From NCBI GenBank assembly GCA_018434945.1, contig JAHDOI010000013.1, forward strand, positions 1 to 49,740: a DNA stretch of 49,740 bases. Reading direction: 5' to 3'. Below the pieces are notes generated by a model, which was given only the letters and a program-made list of their open reading frames with translations, was not told the origin of the DNA and did no database searches. Source of the stretch: Selenomonadales bacterium. GTDB lineage: Bacteria; Bacillota; Negativicutes; Sporomusales; UBA7701. Shown piece by piece: positions 7,745-16,034 of this stretch (the first letter of the stretch is position 1; each line of letters begins with the position of its first letter). Position numbers and translations under genes: made by a program.

Positions 7745-8590
7745 ATGCCGCAGTTGGGGAAAAAGATTCAGGAACATTTTTTTGAGATGAGCCCCAAACA
7801 AAAGAAAATCGCCGAATACATTTCCAACAATTACGACAAGGCCGTCTTTCAGACCGCCAAGCAGCTGTCCAGGGAAGTCGGCGTCAGCGAAGCCACCGTG
7901 GTCCGTTTTGCCGTGGTGCTCGGCTACGATGGCTATCCCCAGTTGGTCAAGGCGATGAGCGAGATGGTGCGGGACCGGATCACGACCGTCGAGCGCCTCG
8001 AGTTTTCCCTCAAGACCCCGCAGGGCTCTATCCTCAAGGACGTTATGGAACACGACATCGCCAACATCAGACTCACCCTCGAGGAACTAGACCTGGCGAG
8101 CTTCCTCGAGGCCGTCAAAAGCTTGACCCGCGCCAAGCACATCTATATCGTCGCCCTCAGAAGCGCCGCGTCACTAGGGACTTTCCTCCATTTCTACCTC
8201 CAGATTCTGCTGAAAAACAGCCGGCTGATAACCAAGGCCGATACACTGTTCGAGGATCTGGCCAGCGTCGGCCCGGACGATCTGGTCATCGGCATCTCCT
8301 TCCGCCGTTATACCCGCCAAACTGTCGAAGGGATGAGCTTCTGCCGGGAAAAGGGCGCCCGCACCATCGCGATAACGGACGACCACACCTCGGCACTGGT
8401 CAAATACGGCGACATCGTCCTGCTCGCAAAACGCGACATGTCCACATTCATCGACTCCTTCGTCGCGCCGCTGTCGCTCATCAACGCCCTCGTCGTCGCC
8501 GTTGGCACGGAGAGGCCCAAGCAGACCAGGCAGACGCTCGCCGAGTTCGAAACCATCTGGCAGAAGCAGAATATATACCACAAGGACTGA
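7745..8590 (+). CDS. RpiR/MurR-family transcriptional regulator (HTH + SIS)
   Basis: A 281-aa regulator. The N-terminal HTH_6 domain (about 1-80) includes MSPKQKKIAEYI and GVSEATVVRFAVVLGYDGY, and the SIS sugar-isomerase-fold domain (about 125-260) includes IYIVALRSAASLG, VIGISFRRYTRQT and IAITDDHTS. SIS domains usually sense a phosphosugar, but many RpiR proteins beside amino-acid or organic-acid operons respond to other ligands. ATG 7745 follows CGGAGG; the earlier in-frame start at 7703 has no such site. It is convergent with the BKACE/aminotransferase genes and near the TAXI-TRAP operon, so these are plausible targets. Confidence 0.9.
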   Translation: MPQLGKKIQEHFFEMSPKQKKIAEYISNNYDKAVFQTAKQLSREVGVSEATVVRFAVVLGYDGYPQLVKAMSEMVRDRITTVERLEFSLKTPQGSILKDVMEHDIANIRLTLEELDLASFLEAVKSLTRAKHIYIVALRSAASLGTFLHFYLQILLKNSRLITKADTLFEDLASVGPDDLVIGISFRRYTRQTVEGMSFCREKGARTIAITDDHTSALVKYGDIVLLAKRDMSTFIDSFVAPLSLINALVVAVGTERPKQTRQTLAEFETIWQKQNIYHKD

Positions 8591-8604
8591 ATTTTCCATG
8601 CCGT

Positions 8605-8642
8605 AAAAAGAGGATATCCGCAGCCGCGGATATCCTCTTTTT
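8605..8642. terminator. Bidirectional intrinsic terminator
   Basis: A perfect inverted repeat with arms 8605-8621 and 8626-8642 and loop AGCC. The outermost five pairs are A:T, giving U-rich tails in both directions. It separates the convergent RpiR-type gene and the BKACE gene. Confidence 0.88.
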
Positions 8643-8714
8643 CAGCCATATCTCTTTTTCCCGTTGACGGTCTTTTTTCACGATGTCCGTATACGTCGCC
8701 GCCTGCCTTCCGCC

Positions 8715-9524
8715 TTACAGGCCGAGAATCCTCTTCGCGTCTTCGGGGGTCGCGATCTCGCGGCCGAAAGCCTTGGCGATGTCGACGATCCGCTTGACCA
8801 ACGACAGGTTGGTGGCGAGGACGCCTTTGGAATAGTAGACGTTGTCCTCCAGCCCCACCCGTACGTGCCCTCCCAGGGCGAGGGCTATGGTCGAGAGCGG
8901 TACGTGGGCCGGTCCGATGGCCGAGACTGACCATACGCAGCCCGGCGGCAGGCATTCGACGAGGTGGAAGAGCTGTTTTGCGCTCGCTGGCTGGGAGCCC
9001 TTGACGCCCATTACCAGGTTGAACTGCAGCGGGTCTTTCAGCAGGCCTTCTTTCCTGAGGTCGAGGGCGTTCTGGATCATGGCGGTGTCGAAAACCTCGA
9101 TCTCCGGCTTGATGTTCCGTTCCAGCATCGTTTTGGCCAGGAAGCGGACCAGCGGGGGATCGTTAACGTTGGCGGAATTGGGGAAATTCGACGAACCTGT
9201 CGACAGGCTGGCTGACACGGGGTTGAGCTCCAGCGGCTGCGCCCGGTCCTCCAGGGTTTTCCCGGCCCGGGCCCCGGTCGAGATCTGACGGAGGATCGGA
9301 CAGCCGGTGGCGTCCATAGCCGCGAAGATCGCCGCGAAATAGCTCCGCAGATGGGTCGGCTTACCTTCGCCGTCACGGGCGTGGATGTGACAGACCGAGG
9401 CTCCCGCCTGATAGCACTCCAGGGCGTCGTGAGCAATCGCCTCCGCGGTGAGCGGCACATGGGGCGTCATCTCGCGGGTGGGGACGTTGCCGGTAGGGGC
9501 GACGGTGATGATCAGCTTCTCCAT
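8715..9524 (-). CDS. BKACE-family beta-keto acid cleavage enzyme
   Basis: A 269-aa protein of the BKACE (former DUF849) family, whose founding member Kce cleaves 3-keto-5-aminohexanoate in lysine fermentation. The family uses a beta-keto acid plus acetyl-CoA to give acetoacetate and a new acyl-CoA. Visible markers are the zinc-binding HIHARDGEGKPTH, VSAIGPAHVPL and the metal-ligand region GLEDN. ATG 9524 is chosen; an upstream TTG at 9530 is too close to the GAGG site. It starts 23 bases after the aminotransferase stop and is probably its operon partner, suggesting that the transaminase makes or removes the keto/amino group. Substrate unknown. Confidence 0.9.
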   Translation of the reverse strand: MEKLIITVAPTGNVPTREMTPHVPLTAEAIAHDALECYQAGASVCHIHARDGEGKPTHLRSYFAAIFAAMDATGCPILRQISTGARAGKTLEDRAQPLELNPVSASLSTGSSNFPNSANVNDPPLVRFLAKTMLERNIKPEIEVFDTAMIQNALDLRKEGLLKDPLQFNLVMGVKGSQPASAKQLFHLVECLPPGCVWSVSAIGPAHVPLSTIALALGGHVRVGLEDNVYYSKGVLATNLSLVKRIVDIAKAFGREIATPEDAKRILGL

Positions 9525-9547
9525 TGTCAATAACCTCGCATTTTTGA

Positions 9548-10876
9548 TTATCGTAACTCTCGGTCGAGTTCGCCGAACCCGGCCACCATTGCGGCCACGA
9601 TCTCGTCGGCCTGGTCCTTGGTGATGTTAAGAGGCGGCGCGAGCAGGAACTGGTCGCCGTTTTCGCCGTCGGCGTTGCCGGTGCCGGGGTAGACGACGAT
9701 GCCGTGCTTGATGAGCTTCTGGGTAACTTTCTCCGCGACTCCCTGGGCAACGGGGAAGGGCTCTTTGGTCTTTTTATCGCGGACGAACTCGATCCCCTGC
9801 ATCAGCCCCTTGCCGCGTACGTCGCCGACGAACCAGAACGGCAGCACTTTGTCCTGCAGCTTCTCCAGCAGGTATTTGCCGACGATGCGGGAGTTTTCGG
9901 CCAGCTTGTCGCGGATGAGGATTTTTACCACCGCGACCGCCACCGCCGCCGCCAGCGGGTTGCCGCCGTAAGTGTGGCCGTGGACGAAGATGCCCGACCC
10001 CTTCACGAAGGCATCGAAGATTTCATCCTTGACGACTACGCCGCCGAGCGGCGCGTAGCCGGCGCTCATCCCCTTGGCTACGCAGATCATGTCCGGGACC
10101 ACGCCGTAATCCTCGATGGCGAACATCGTTCCCGTCCGACCGAAGCCGGCCATCACCTCGTCATCGATGAACAGGATGTCGTATTTGTCGCAGATCTGGC
10201 GGATTATCTTGAAATACTGAGGGTGGGGGACAAGCGCGCCGCAGGCCGCGCCCACGACAGGTTCGGCGATGAACCCGGAGATGGTGTCCGCGCCTTCGAG
10301 CTTGAGGATTCGCTCCAGATCGTACGCGCACCGGGCGCCGCACGTGTCGGGCTTTTCGCCGAAATCGCAGCGGTAACAGTAACACTGGGCCGCCTTGGGG
10401 AAGTTCAGCAGCAGCGGGGCGTATTTCTTCCGCCGCTTGTCGCCCGTCATCGACAGCGAGCCGATTGTGTTGCCGTGGAAAGCCTTCCAGCGGGAGATGA
10501 ACCGGTATTTGCTCGTTTTCCCGTCCCTCTCCAGGAAATACTGGCGGGCCAGCTTCAGCGCCGATTCGGTCGCCTCCGAGCCGCCGGACACCAGATAAAG
10601 CTTGTTGAGCGATCCGGGAGCCAAGCCGCCGACGAGGTCCGCCAGCTCCCTGATGGGTTTCGACGTCCAGCGGGACAGGTGGCTGAACGCGACCTTCTGG
10701 GCTTGCTCGGTCATGGCCTTCACAACCTCGGGGTGAGCGTGGCCCAGGTTGGCCACGGCCGCGCCGCAGCAGGCGTCAAGGTACTTGTTGCCGGCGGTGT
10801 CGAACAGATAGGCCCCTTCCCCGCGATCCACCTCCATGTGCGTCTTGCGCACACTGCGGTAAAATACGTTATCCAT
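9548..10876 (-). CDS. Class III PLP-dependent aminotransferase
   Basis: A 442-aa fold-type I aminotransferase. Markers are GNKYLDACCGAAVANLGHAHP, VSGGSEATESALKLAR, FHGNTIGSLS, FIDDEVMAGFGRTG and the Schiff-base Lys268 in VAKGMSAGYAPLGG. Members act on omega- or beta-amino groups of amino acids and amines; the exact substrate cannot be read. A Cys-rich insert (CYCYRC, then CGARC, about residues 164-184) lies just before the GFIAEPVVGA segment and might bind a metal. The gene is first in a two-gene minus-strand unit with the BKACE enzyme, and its upstream region contains an 18-bp palindrome that may be an operator. Confidence 0.9.
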   Translation of the reverse strand: MDNVFYRSVRKTHMEVDRGEGAYLFDTAGNKYLDACCGAAVANLGHAHPEVVKAMTEQAQKVAFSHLSRWTSKPIRELADLVGGLAPGSLNKLYLVSGGSEATESALKLARQYFLERDGKTSKYRFISRWKAFHGNTIGSLSMTGDKRRKKYAPLLLNFPKAAQCYCYRCDFGEKPDTCGARCAYDLERILKLEGADTISGFIAEPVVGAACGALVPHPQYFKIIRQICDKYDILFIDDEVMAGFGRTGTMFAIEDYGVVPDMICVAKGMSAGYAPLGGVVVKDEIFDAFVKGSGIFVHGHTYGGNPLAAAVAVAVVKILIRDKLAENSRIVGKYLLEKLQDKVLPFWFVGDVRGKGLMQGIEFVRDKKTKEPFPVAQGVAEKVTQKLIKHGIVVYPGTGNADGENGDQFLLAPPLNITKDQADEIVAAMVAGFGELDRELR

Positions 10877-11474
10877 CGATCCGGCCTCCTTAATGATTGT
10901 ATTTGCAAATGACCCATTTCGAGCTGGGACAGCGGAAAATCCCGTCGCGGTGCTACGCGCAGGAAGAGGGCGGCGCTGGTGTGGAGGGGCGGGAGAGAAG
11001 CAAATCTGTCGGCGCGGCGGGAACGGGGTTATGTACTCTGAACACGGTCAATTTAATAGATGAAATTTTAATTTCATTGTATCACTAAAAATGAAGTTAC
11101 ACAATACATTGTCAATGATTTGAATTAATAATTCCCGTTTATAAACTGCATTTTTTGAGCATGTTGAACTTTCCGCGCTTGCCTTGTTTACGGCCCGCCG
11201 GACAAGTTGCTGCATTGAACTTACGACTTGTGGCCGACCGGACCGGCAACGCTTGTCCCAGCCCCTGCAAGGTTTTAAGCTGCGGGCAAAATGATTTTAT
11301 TAATTCACCGCGGCTTTGACTTTTAAATTTCATTAAGCTTAATTTGCGGTTTGCTATTTTGACATGGGATTGAGGAACCTCGGAAGCACTGAGTTAACGG
11401 TCGATTTATGACATTGTATCTGGTTAATTTAATTCAGATTGCAACAAAATTTGCATGAATTATTTCAAAATGAG
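10877..11474. other. AT-rich regulatory intergenic region
   Basis: About 600 bases between the divergent aminotransferase and TAXI-TRAP operons, clearly more AT-rich than the coding DNA around it. It contains a perfect 18-bp palindrome at 11060-11077, an AATTTCAT half-site at 11326-11333 and a TGAA-N4-TTCA element at 11456-11467. The minus frame 11139-11333 has no ribosome site and no recognisable protein character. I see no gene here. Confidence 0.5.
11060..11077. promoter_or_regulatory. Palindromic operator candidate
   Basis: ATGAAATT and AATTTCAT arms around a TT centre, perfectly symmetric, about 185 bases upstream of the aminotransferase start. TGAAA/TTTCA symmetry fits a dimeric HTH regulator such as the RpiR-type protein at 7745, but this assignment is an inference. 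Confidence 0.45.
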
Positions 11475-11503
11475 TTGACCTCTCGAAAACTCTAAGATAT
11501 AAT
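11475..11503 (+). promoter_or_regulatory. Sigma-A-type promoter of the TAXI-TRAP operon
   Basis: TTGACC (11475-11480), a 17-base spacer and TATAAT (11498-11503). This predicts a transcript start near 11510 and a leader of about 140 bases before the binding-protein gene. Confidence 0.8.
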
Positions 11504-11564
11504 ATTATTAAAGTTACCGAAAATTGGATATTGTCTTCTTTATGCACTACACAAGGCAAAGTCG

Positions 11565-11609
11565 CCCGCCCACAACAAACATTCTGTTTGCAGTTGTCCG
11601 GGTTTTTTT
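11565..11609 (+). terminator. Attenuator-like hairpin in the TAXI-TRAP leader
   Basis: A hairpin with CCCG/CGGG, ACAAC/GTTGT and AAAC/GTTT pairings (11565-11602, small bulges) is followed by seven Ts (11603-11609). It lies between the promoter at 11475-11503 and the start codon at 11651, so it would stop the transcript before the first gene unless overridden. Confidence 0.5.
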
Positions 11610-11650
11610 ATTTCTGCGGTATGCGATGATTAATTTAAGGAGGGGAAAAA

Positions 11651-12661
11651 ATGTACTTACGGAAAACAGCTACTCTGGTTCTCGTGGTCTTCGTGCTCGC
11701 CATTCTGGCCGCAGGCTGCGGCGGCGGTGACAAAAAGGCCGCCACGCCGAAAGTCGAGCAAATGTTCCTGCTGACCGGCTCGACCGGCGGTACCTATTTC
11801 GCCCTTGGCGGTTCGATCGCCAACACCTGGAACAAGCATCTCGCCGGCAAAGTCCAAATAACCTCCCAGCCTTCCGGCGCTTCGGTGGAAAACATCAAGC
11901 GCATCGGCAAAGGCGAAGCCCACCTCGGCATGGCCATGAACAACATCGCCGACCAGGCCTGGAAGGGTGAGGGGGACGCCTTCAAGGACACCAAGGCCAT
12001 CAAGAACTTCCGCACAATCGGCGTCATTTACCCTGAGGTCTACCAGGGCTTCGTCGCCGCCGACAGCCCCGTCAATTCCATCGCCGACCTCAAAGGCAAG
12101 AAGGTGGCCATCGGCCCCACCGGCAGCGGAACAGCCGTTATCTCCAAGGACATCTTCGCCGAGTACGGCCTGCAGTTTGCCGACTTTAAACCTGAATTCG
12201 CCGGCTTCGGCGACGCCGCCAATAAATTCAAGGACGGCCACATCGACGCCAATTTCGGCGTTCTCAGCGTTCCGGCGGCCGCCATCCAGGATGTCATGAC
12301 TGCCCGCAAGATCAAAATGGTGGAAATTAAAGGCCCGACCTTCGACAAAATGAAGGCCAAATATCCCTTCTTCAGCCAGTTCGTCATCCCCGCCGGCACC
12401 TACGGCAACGACAAAGACGTCTACACCGTCAGCATGCAGGCCGCTCTTTACTGCAAGGCCGACCTTAAGGACGACATCGTTTATGAACTGACCAAGACCT
12501 TTTATGAAAAAAGCGCCGAAATTGCCGCTGCCCACGCCGCCGGCAAATACATCAAGCTCGAAAAAGCGCTCGACGGCATAACCACCCCGCTCCATCCCGG
12601 AGCCATCAAATACTACAAAGAAAAAGGCGTAAAAGTTCCCGACAACCTCATTCCCAAATAA
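11651..12661 (+). CDS. TAXI-family TRAP transporter solute-binding lipoprotein
   Basis: A 336-aa extracytoplasmic binding protein. It has a lipoprotein signal peptide with the lipobox LAAGC (Cys about residue 24), then the TAXI opening FLLTGSTGGTYFALGGSIANTW and QPSGASVENI, and the mid-protein motif LKGKKVAIGPTGSGTAV. TAXI proteins capture small carboxylates or amino acids such as glutamate for a TRAP permease; the ligand here is unknown. ATG 11651 follows AAGGAGG. The fused permease gene follows after a 93-base gap containing a stem-loop, a layout that often allows more binding protein than permease to be made. Confidence 0.94.
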   Translation: MYLRKTATLVLVVFVLAILAAGCGGGDKKAATPKVEQMFLLTGSTGGTYFALGGSIANTWNKHLAGKVQITSQPSGASVENIKRIGKGEAHLGMAMNNIADQAWKGEGDAFKDTKAIKNFRTIGVIYPEVYQGFVAADSPVNSIADLKGKKVAIGPTGSGTAVISKDIFAEYGLQFADFKPEFAGFGDAANKFKDGHIDANFGVLSVPAAAIQDVMTARKIKMVEIKGPTFDKMKAKYPFFSQFVIPAGTYGNDKDVYTVSMQAALYCKADLKDDIVYELTKTFYEKSAEIAAAHAAGKYIKLEKALDGITTPLHPGAIKYYKEKGVKVPDNLIPK

Positions 12662-12671
12662 ACCCCTCCCC

Positions 12672-12707
12672 ACGGGGGAAGCCGGGCCGGAGCTGGGCTT
12701 CCCCCGT
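12672..12707 (+). terminator. Intercistronic stem-loop
   Basis: A 12-bp GC-rich inverted repeat (12672-12683 with 12696-12707) between the binding-protein and permease genes, followed by a weak TTTCCCC tail. It may protect the upstream mRNA 3' end or terminate part of the transcripts. Confidence 0.6.
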
Positions 12708-12754
12708 TTCCCCCTAGTAAAGGTAATAAAGACCCTCGCTGAGGGAGGATAAAC

Positions 12755-14740
12755 ATGGCTAATAAAAAAGACGACAGCGAAAATATAACCGCCGAATCTG
12801 TCATCGTGCCTGACAAGACCGCCGAACAGGAGGCCGAAGCGATCCTCGCCAAATACGACCCCGAATTCAGCTTCCGCAAGCTGAAAGGGTATTGGCCCCA
12901 CCTTATCACCGCCATCTGTGTCATATGGTCGTTCGGCCAATTGTATACCGCCGCCTTCGGCGTCTTCCCGTCCACCCTCCAGCGGGCGCCCCACGTGGGC
13001 TTCGCCCTCGTCCTCATCTATATCCTCTATGCCGTCAGCCGCAAGCGCAAAAGCGAGACGGTACCCTGGAACGACCTCATCATGATTCTCCTGTCGGCGT
13101 GCGTCGCCCTCTATCATGTCTTTTTCTACGAAGACATCATCAACAAAGCCGGCAACTACGACAACCTCGACTTCGCCGTGTCGCTGGTCGCCGTTCTCCT
13201 CATCCTCGAGGCCAGCCGGCGCGTCGCCGGTGTCGTCATCACCTCGCTGGCCGCCATCTTCCTGGTCTATGCCTACATCGGCCCCGAGCTTCCCGGCTTC
13301 CTCGCCCACCCCGGCTTTACCGTCGAACGGATCGTTACCTTCCAGTGGCTGAGCACCGAGGGCATCCTCGGCATCCCGATCGACGTCTCCTCGACCTTCA
13401 TCTTCCTGTTCATGCTGTTCGCCTCTTTCCTGAAACGGTCGGGTATCGGCGACTGGATGACAAACGTCGCTGTGGGCATCACCGGCGGCTCCGTGGGCGG
13501 CCCGGCAAAAGCGGCTGTCATCGCCAGCGCCCTGCAGGGGACGATATCCGGCAGTTCGGTCGCCAATGTCGTCGGCACAGGATCGGTCACCATCCCGCTT
13601 ATGAAAAGCATCGGCTACCGGCGGGAATTCGCCGGCGCCGTCGAAGCATGCGCCTCCACCGGCGGTCAGCTTATGCCCCCGATAATGGGCGCCGCCGCCT
13701 TCATCATGACCGAGTTTCTCAACATTCCCTACATCCAGATCGCCCTGGCCGCTGCCATTCCCGCGTTTTTCTACTTCACCGGCGTATTCACAGCCGTTCA
13801 CCTCGAAGCCAAACGCACCGGCCTGCACGGCATGCCCAAGGAACTGCTGCCCGACTGGCGCTCCCTGATCAAAAAACGCTGGACCCTCGCCTTGCCGATC
13901 GTCGCCATCGTCGCTTTTCTGACCTATGGGTTCACGCCGATGCTCGCCGCGCTCTTCGGCCTCATCGCCATCATCGCCGTCTCCTTTTTACACGCGGAAA
14001 CGCGGATGGGCCCGCGAGACTTCATCCAGGGCCTCGAGGACGGCGCTCGCTCCGCGCTCCCGGTCGTCGTGGCCTGCGCCACCGCTGGCATCATCGTCGG
14101 CGTCATCACCCTCTCCGGCCTCGGCCTCAAGATGGCTGGCGGTATCGTCGCTCTCGCCGGCGGCAGTGTCTACCTGACCCTCATCTTCACCATGATCAGT
14201 TCCCTTATCCTCGGCATGGGTGTGCCGACAACCGCCAACTATATCATCCAGTCGACCATCTCCGCGCCCGCGCTCATCCAGGTGGGTATTCCCCCGCTGG
14301 CGGCCCACCTGTTCGTCTTCTACTTCGGCATCATCGCCGACATTACCCCGCCGGTAGCCCTGGCTGCCTTCGCCGCCAGCGGCGTCGCCAAATCCGAACC
14401 CTTCCGGACCGGCTTCACAGCCTTCAAACTCGGTTATGGCGCCTACATCGTACCCTATGTCTTCGTCATGTTCCCCTCGCTGTTGTTCATCCAATTCTCC
14501 CTGCCGTATTTCATCGAGGGGCTTTTGACCACATTCTTTGGCATCTACGCCTTCGGCTCCTGCGCTATCGGTTATTTACGCCGCCCGTGCGTATGGTGGG
14601 AGCGGGTGCTGCTTCTCCTTGCCGGCCTTGCCCTCATTTCGCCGCGCCTGGAGTGGGAGATCGCCGGCGCCGCTCTTCTGGCCCTGTTGTATTTCCGCCA
14701 GCGCCTGGCCGCCGGCCGCCAGCCCGATATCCAGGCTTGA
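12755..14740 (+). CDS. TRAP transporter fused permease (DctQ+DctM type)
   Basis: A 661-aa integral membrane protein of the TAXI-associated TRAP permease class, in which the small 4-TM and large 12-TM subunits are fused. A charged cytoplasmic N-terminus (about 60 residues) is followed by many hydrophobic helices. Conserved stretches include GGPAKAAVIASALQGTISGSSVANVV and GGQLMPPIMGAAAFIM (about 248-320), and GMGVPTTANYI and ADITPPVALAAFAASG (about 490-550). It would carry the ligand delivered by the upstream binding protein using an ion gradient. ATG 12755 follows GAGGGAGG. The long open frames overlapping it on both strands are a GC-composition artefact. Confidence 0.94.
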   Translation: MANKKDDSENITAESVIVPDKTAEQEAEAILAKYDPEFSFRKLKGYWPHLITAICVIWSFGQLYTAAFGVFPSTLQRAPHVGFALVLIYILYAVSRKRKSETVPWNDLIMILLSACVALYHVFFYEDIINKAGNYDNLDFAVSLVAVLLILEASRRVAGVVITSLAAIFLVYAYIGPELPGFLAHPGFTVERIVTFQWLSTEGILGIPIDVSSTFIFLFMLFASFLKRSGIGDWMTNVAVGITGGSVGGPAKAAVIASALQGTISGSSVANVVGTGSVTIPLMKSIGYRREFAGAVEACASTGGQLMPPIMGAAAFIMTEFLNIPYIQIALAAAIPAFFYFTGVFTAVHLEAKRTGLHGMPKELLPDWRSLIKKRWTLALPIVAIVAFLTYGFTPMLAALFGLIAIIAVSFLHAETRMGPRDFIQGLEDGARSALPVVVACATAGIIVGVITLSGLGLKMAGGIVALAGGSVYLTLIFTMISSLILGMGVPTTANYIIQSTISAPALIQVGIPPLAAHLFVFYFGIIADITPPVALAAFAASGVAKSEPFRTGFTAFKLGYGAYIVPYVFVMFPSLLFIQFSLPYFIEGLLTTFFGIYAFGSCAIGYLRRPCVWWERVLLLLAGLALISPRLEWEIAGAALLALLYFRQRLAAGRQPDIQA

Positions 14741-14775
14741 GACGACCTCGGCCCGCCGGACAACGCCTTGAACAA

Positions 14776-14808
14776 AACGCCCCGCAACGATTTCCGTTGC
14801 GGGGCGTT
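14776..14808. terminator. Bidirectional intrinsic terminator
   Basis: A perfect 14-bp inverted repeat (14776-14789 with 14795-14808, loop ATTTC) between the convergent TRAP permease and diaminopentanoate-dehydrogenase-like genes. A TTTTGTT tail follows on the minus strand; the plus-strand tail is weak. Confidence 0.75.
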
Positions 14809-14821
14809 ATTGCGCCGGAAA

Positions 14822-15820
14822 CTATTTGAAGCAATGCGGCGCCTGGATATCCACCATCGTTCTCAACCCCGGGCGGGCGCTGACGACCGACGGGATGGCG
14901 TTGATGAGGATGGCGCAGGTCGCCACGTCGCCGTTGACGCCGCCCTTGAACGACGAATCGAGCGACGGCGTTCCGTCGATGACGATGCGGTCCCTGACGT
15001 CGGGTTGGCCGATGGCGGCACGGAAAATCATCGTCACCAGTTCCTCGCCGGCGACGATGCCGCGGCCGATCTGCTGGACGCCGAGAACGTCGCCCGCCTT
15101 CACCGACAGACCTTCGGTTTTCACCTCGTACTCCGCCACTATCGGCGAGATGATGTCTTCCGTCTTGTCCAGCTTCCAGCCAAGACAGGAAGCGATCATG
15201 TGCATCGATTCCGTCAAGCCGACATGGCGCAGCGTGCCTTCCTTGACCTTTTCGTGGAATTGCGCCACAGTGAGGCCGGCGCCGATCTTCTTCTGGAAGG
15301 GAATCCGCCGGAAGGTCGCGTCCTGGATGCGTTCCACCGTCACCTTGCGGACGTTGCGGCACACCCCGGTCATCACCACCGGGAGATAATCCATCAGGAA
15401 ACCGGGATTGACGCCTGTGGCCAGCACGGCGACGTTGTTTTCCCTGGCCAGTTTGTCGATTTTCCCCGCCAGCCCGGGGTTTGTCAGCCAGGGATAGCTC
15501 AGTTCCTCGCAGGAGGAAATGACGTTGACCCCGTACGGCAGGAGCTCGGCAAGCTGATCGGCGGTCTTGACGAGGCTGGAGGTCGTTGTGAGGATGACGA
15601 CGTCGACATCTTTGCCGCCCAGGACCGCTTTCATGTCGGCGGTGACCTTAACGCCGAGCGCCGGCAGGCCGGCCAATACGCCGATATCCTGGCCCGCTTT
15701 CGCCGGGTCGGCGTCGATCGCGCCCACGATTTCGATGCCGGCCTTTTCCGCCAGGAACTGCGTGACCTTGTTGCCGATCGGCCCCAGACCCATTTGGACA
15801 ATCCGTGTTTTTTTCGCCAT
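14822..15820 (-). CDS. 2,4-diaminopentanoate dehydrogenase-like oxidoreductase
   Basis: A 332-aa NAD(P)-dependent enzyme with a DapB-like Rossmann N-terminus (VQMGLGPIGNKV near residue 10, then GAIDADPAKAG) and a C-terminal domain like that of 2,4-diaminopentanoate dehydrogenase (ornithine fermentation). Central motifs are SSCEELSYPW, GVNPGFLMDYLP, and GADFR-like chemistry residues that I cannot map with certainty. It probably oxidises a C-N bond or reduces an imine or keto group of an amino acid intermediate. ATG 15820 follows a GGGAGAG site. The gene stands alone behind a promoter and a leader RNA with a terminator, so its expression may be attenuated. Confidence 0.8.
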   Translation of the reverse strand: MAKKTRIVQMGLGPIGNKVTQFLAEKAGIEIVGAIDADPAKAGQDIGVLAGLPALGVKVTADMKAVLGGKDVDVVILTTTSSLVKTADQLAELLPYGVNVISSCEELSYPWLTNPGLAGKIDKLARENNVAVLATGVNPGFLMDYLPVVMTGVCRNVRKVTVERIQDATFRRIPFQKKIGAGLTVAQFHEKVKEGTLRHVGLTESMHMIASCLGWKLDKTEDIISPIVAEYEVKTEGLSVKAGDVLGVQQIGRGIVAGEELVTMIFRAAIGQPDVRDRIVIDGTPSLDSSFKGGVNGDVATCAILINAIPSVVSARPGLRTMVDIQAPHCFK

Positions 15821-15890
15821 TTCTTTTTCTCTCCCTTGTCATTTTATTAGTCGGCCGGCATGCTCGTATATCTTTTTCGGTGCCGGCAGG

Positions 15891-15938
15891 AAAAAATAAA
15901 AAGACCAAAGCAGCAAGCGAGCTTGCCGGTTTGGTCTT
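15891..15938 (-). terminator. Intrinsic terminator in the leader of the dehydrogenase-like gene
   Basis: On the minus strand, a stem of nine pairs (15930-15938 with 15901-15909) plus an inner 5-bp stem is followed by TTTTTATTTTTT-like sequence. It lies 70-120 bases upstream of the start codon at 15820 and downstream of a promoter, so it can serve as an attenuator as well as the end of the DUF3870 gene. Confidence 0.75.
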
Positions 15939-15983
15939 ATCTATCTCGGTAGATGAACGGCTAATACATCAACCAATAGATAA
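15937..15983 (-). promoter_or_regulatory. Leader hairpin, riboswitch-like candidate
   Basis: On the minus strand TTATCTAT (15983-15976 side) pairs with ATAGATAA (15944-15937 side), enclosing a second stem GGTTGATG/CATCTACC with one mismatch and an 11-base loop. The structure directly abuts the terminator at 15891-15938, sharing two bases with its stem. It fits no riboswitch class I can name. Confidence 0.4.
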
Positions 15984-16005
15984 AACTTACATTCGGTTGC
16001 CTCTA

Positions 16006-16034
16006 ATTATAACATTTTTTGAATACTCTAACAA
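16006..16034 (-). promoter_or_regulatory. Promoter of the dehydrogenase-like gene
   Basis: Read on the minus strand: TTGTTA (16034-16029), 17-base spacer, TATAAT (16011-16006). It overlaps the 3' end of the DUF3870 gene and predicts a leader of about 180 bases. Confidence 0.6.

Noticed and set aside
11657..13828. 723-aa minus-strand open frame opposite the TAXI-TRAP genes
   Set aside because: It mirrors the binding-protein and permease genes; composition is acidic/Gly-rich as expected for antisense of GC-rich codons, with no recognisable domain.
12892..14829. 645-aa plus-strand frame overlapping the TRAP permease
   Set aside because: Arg/His/Pro-rich shadow frame of the permease gene without a ribosome site.
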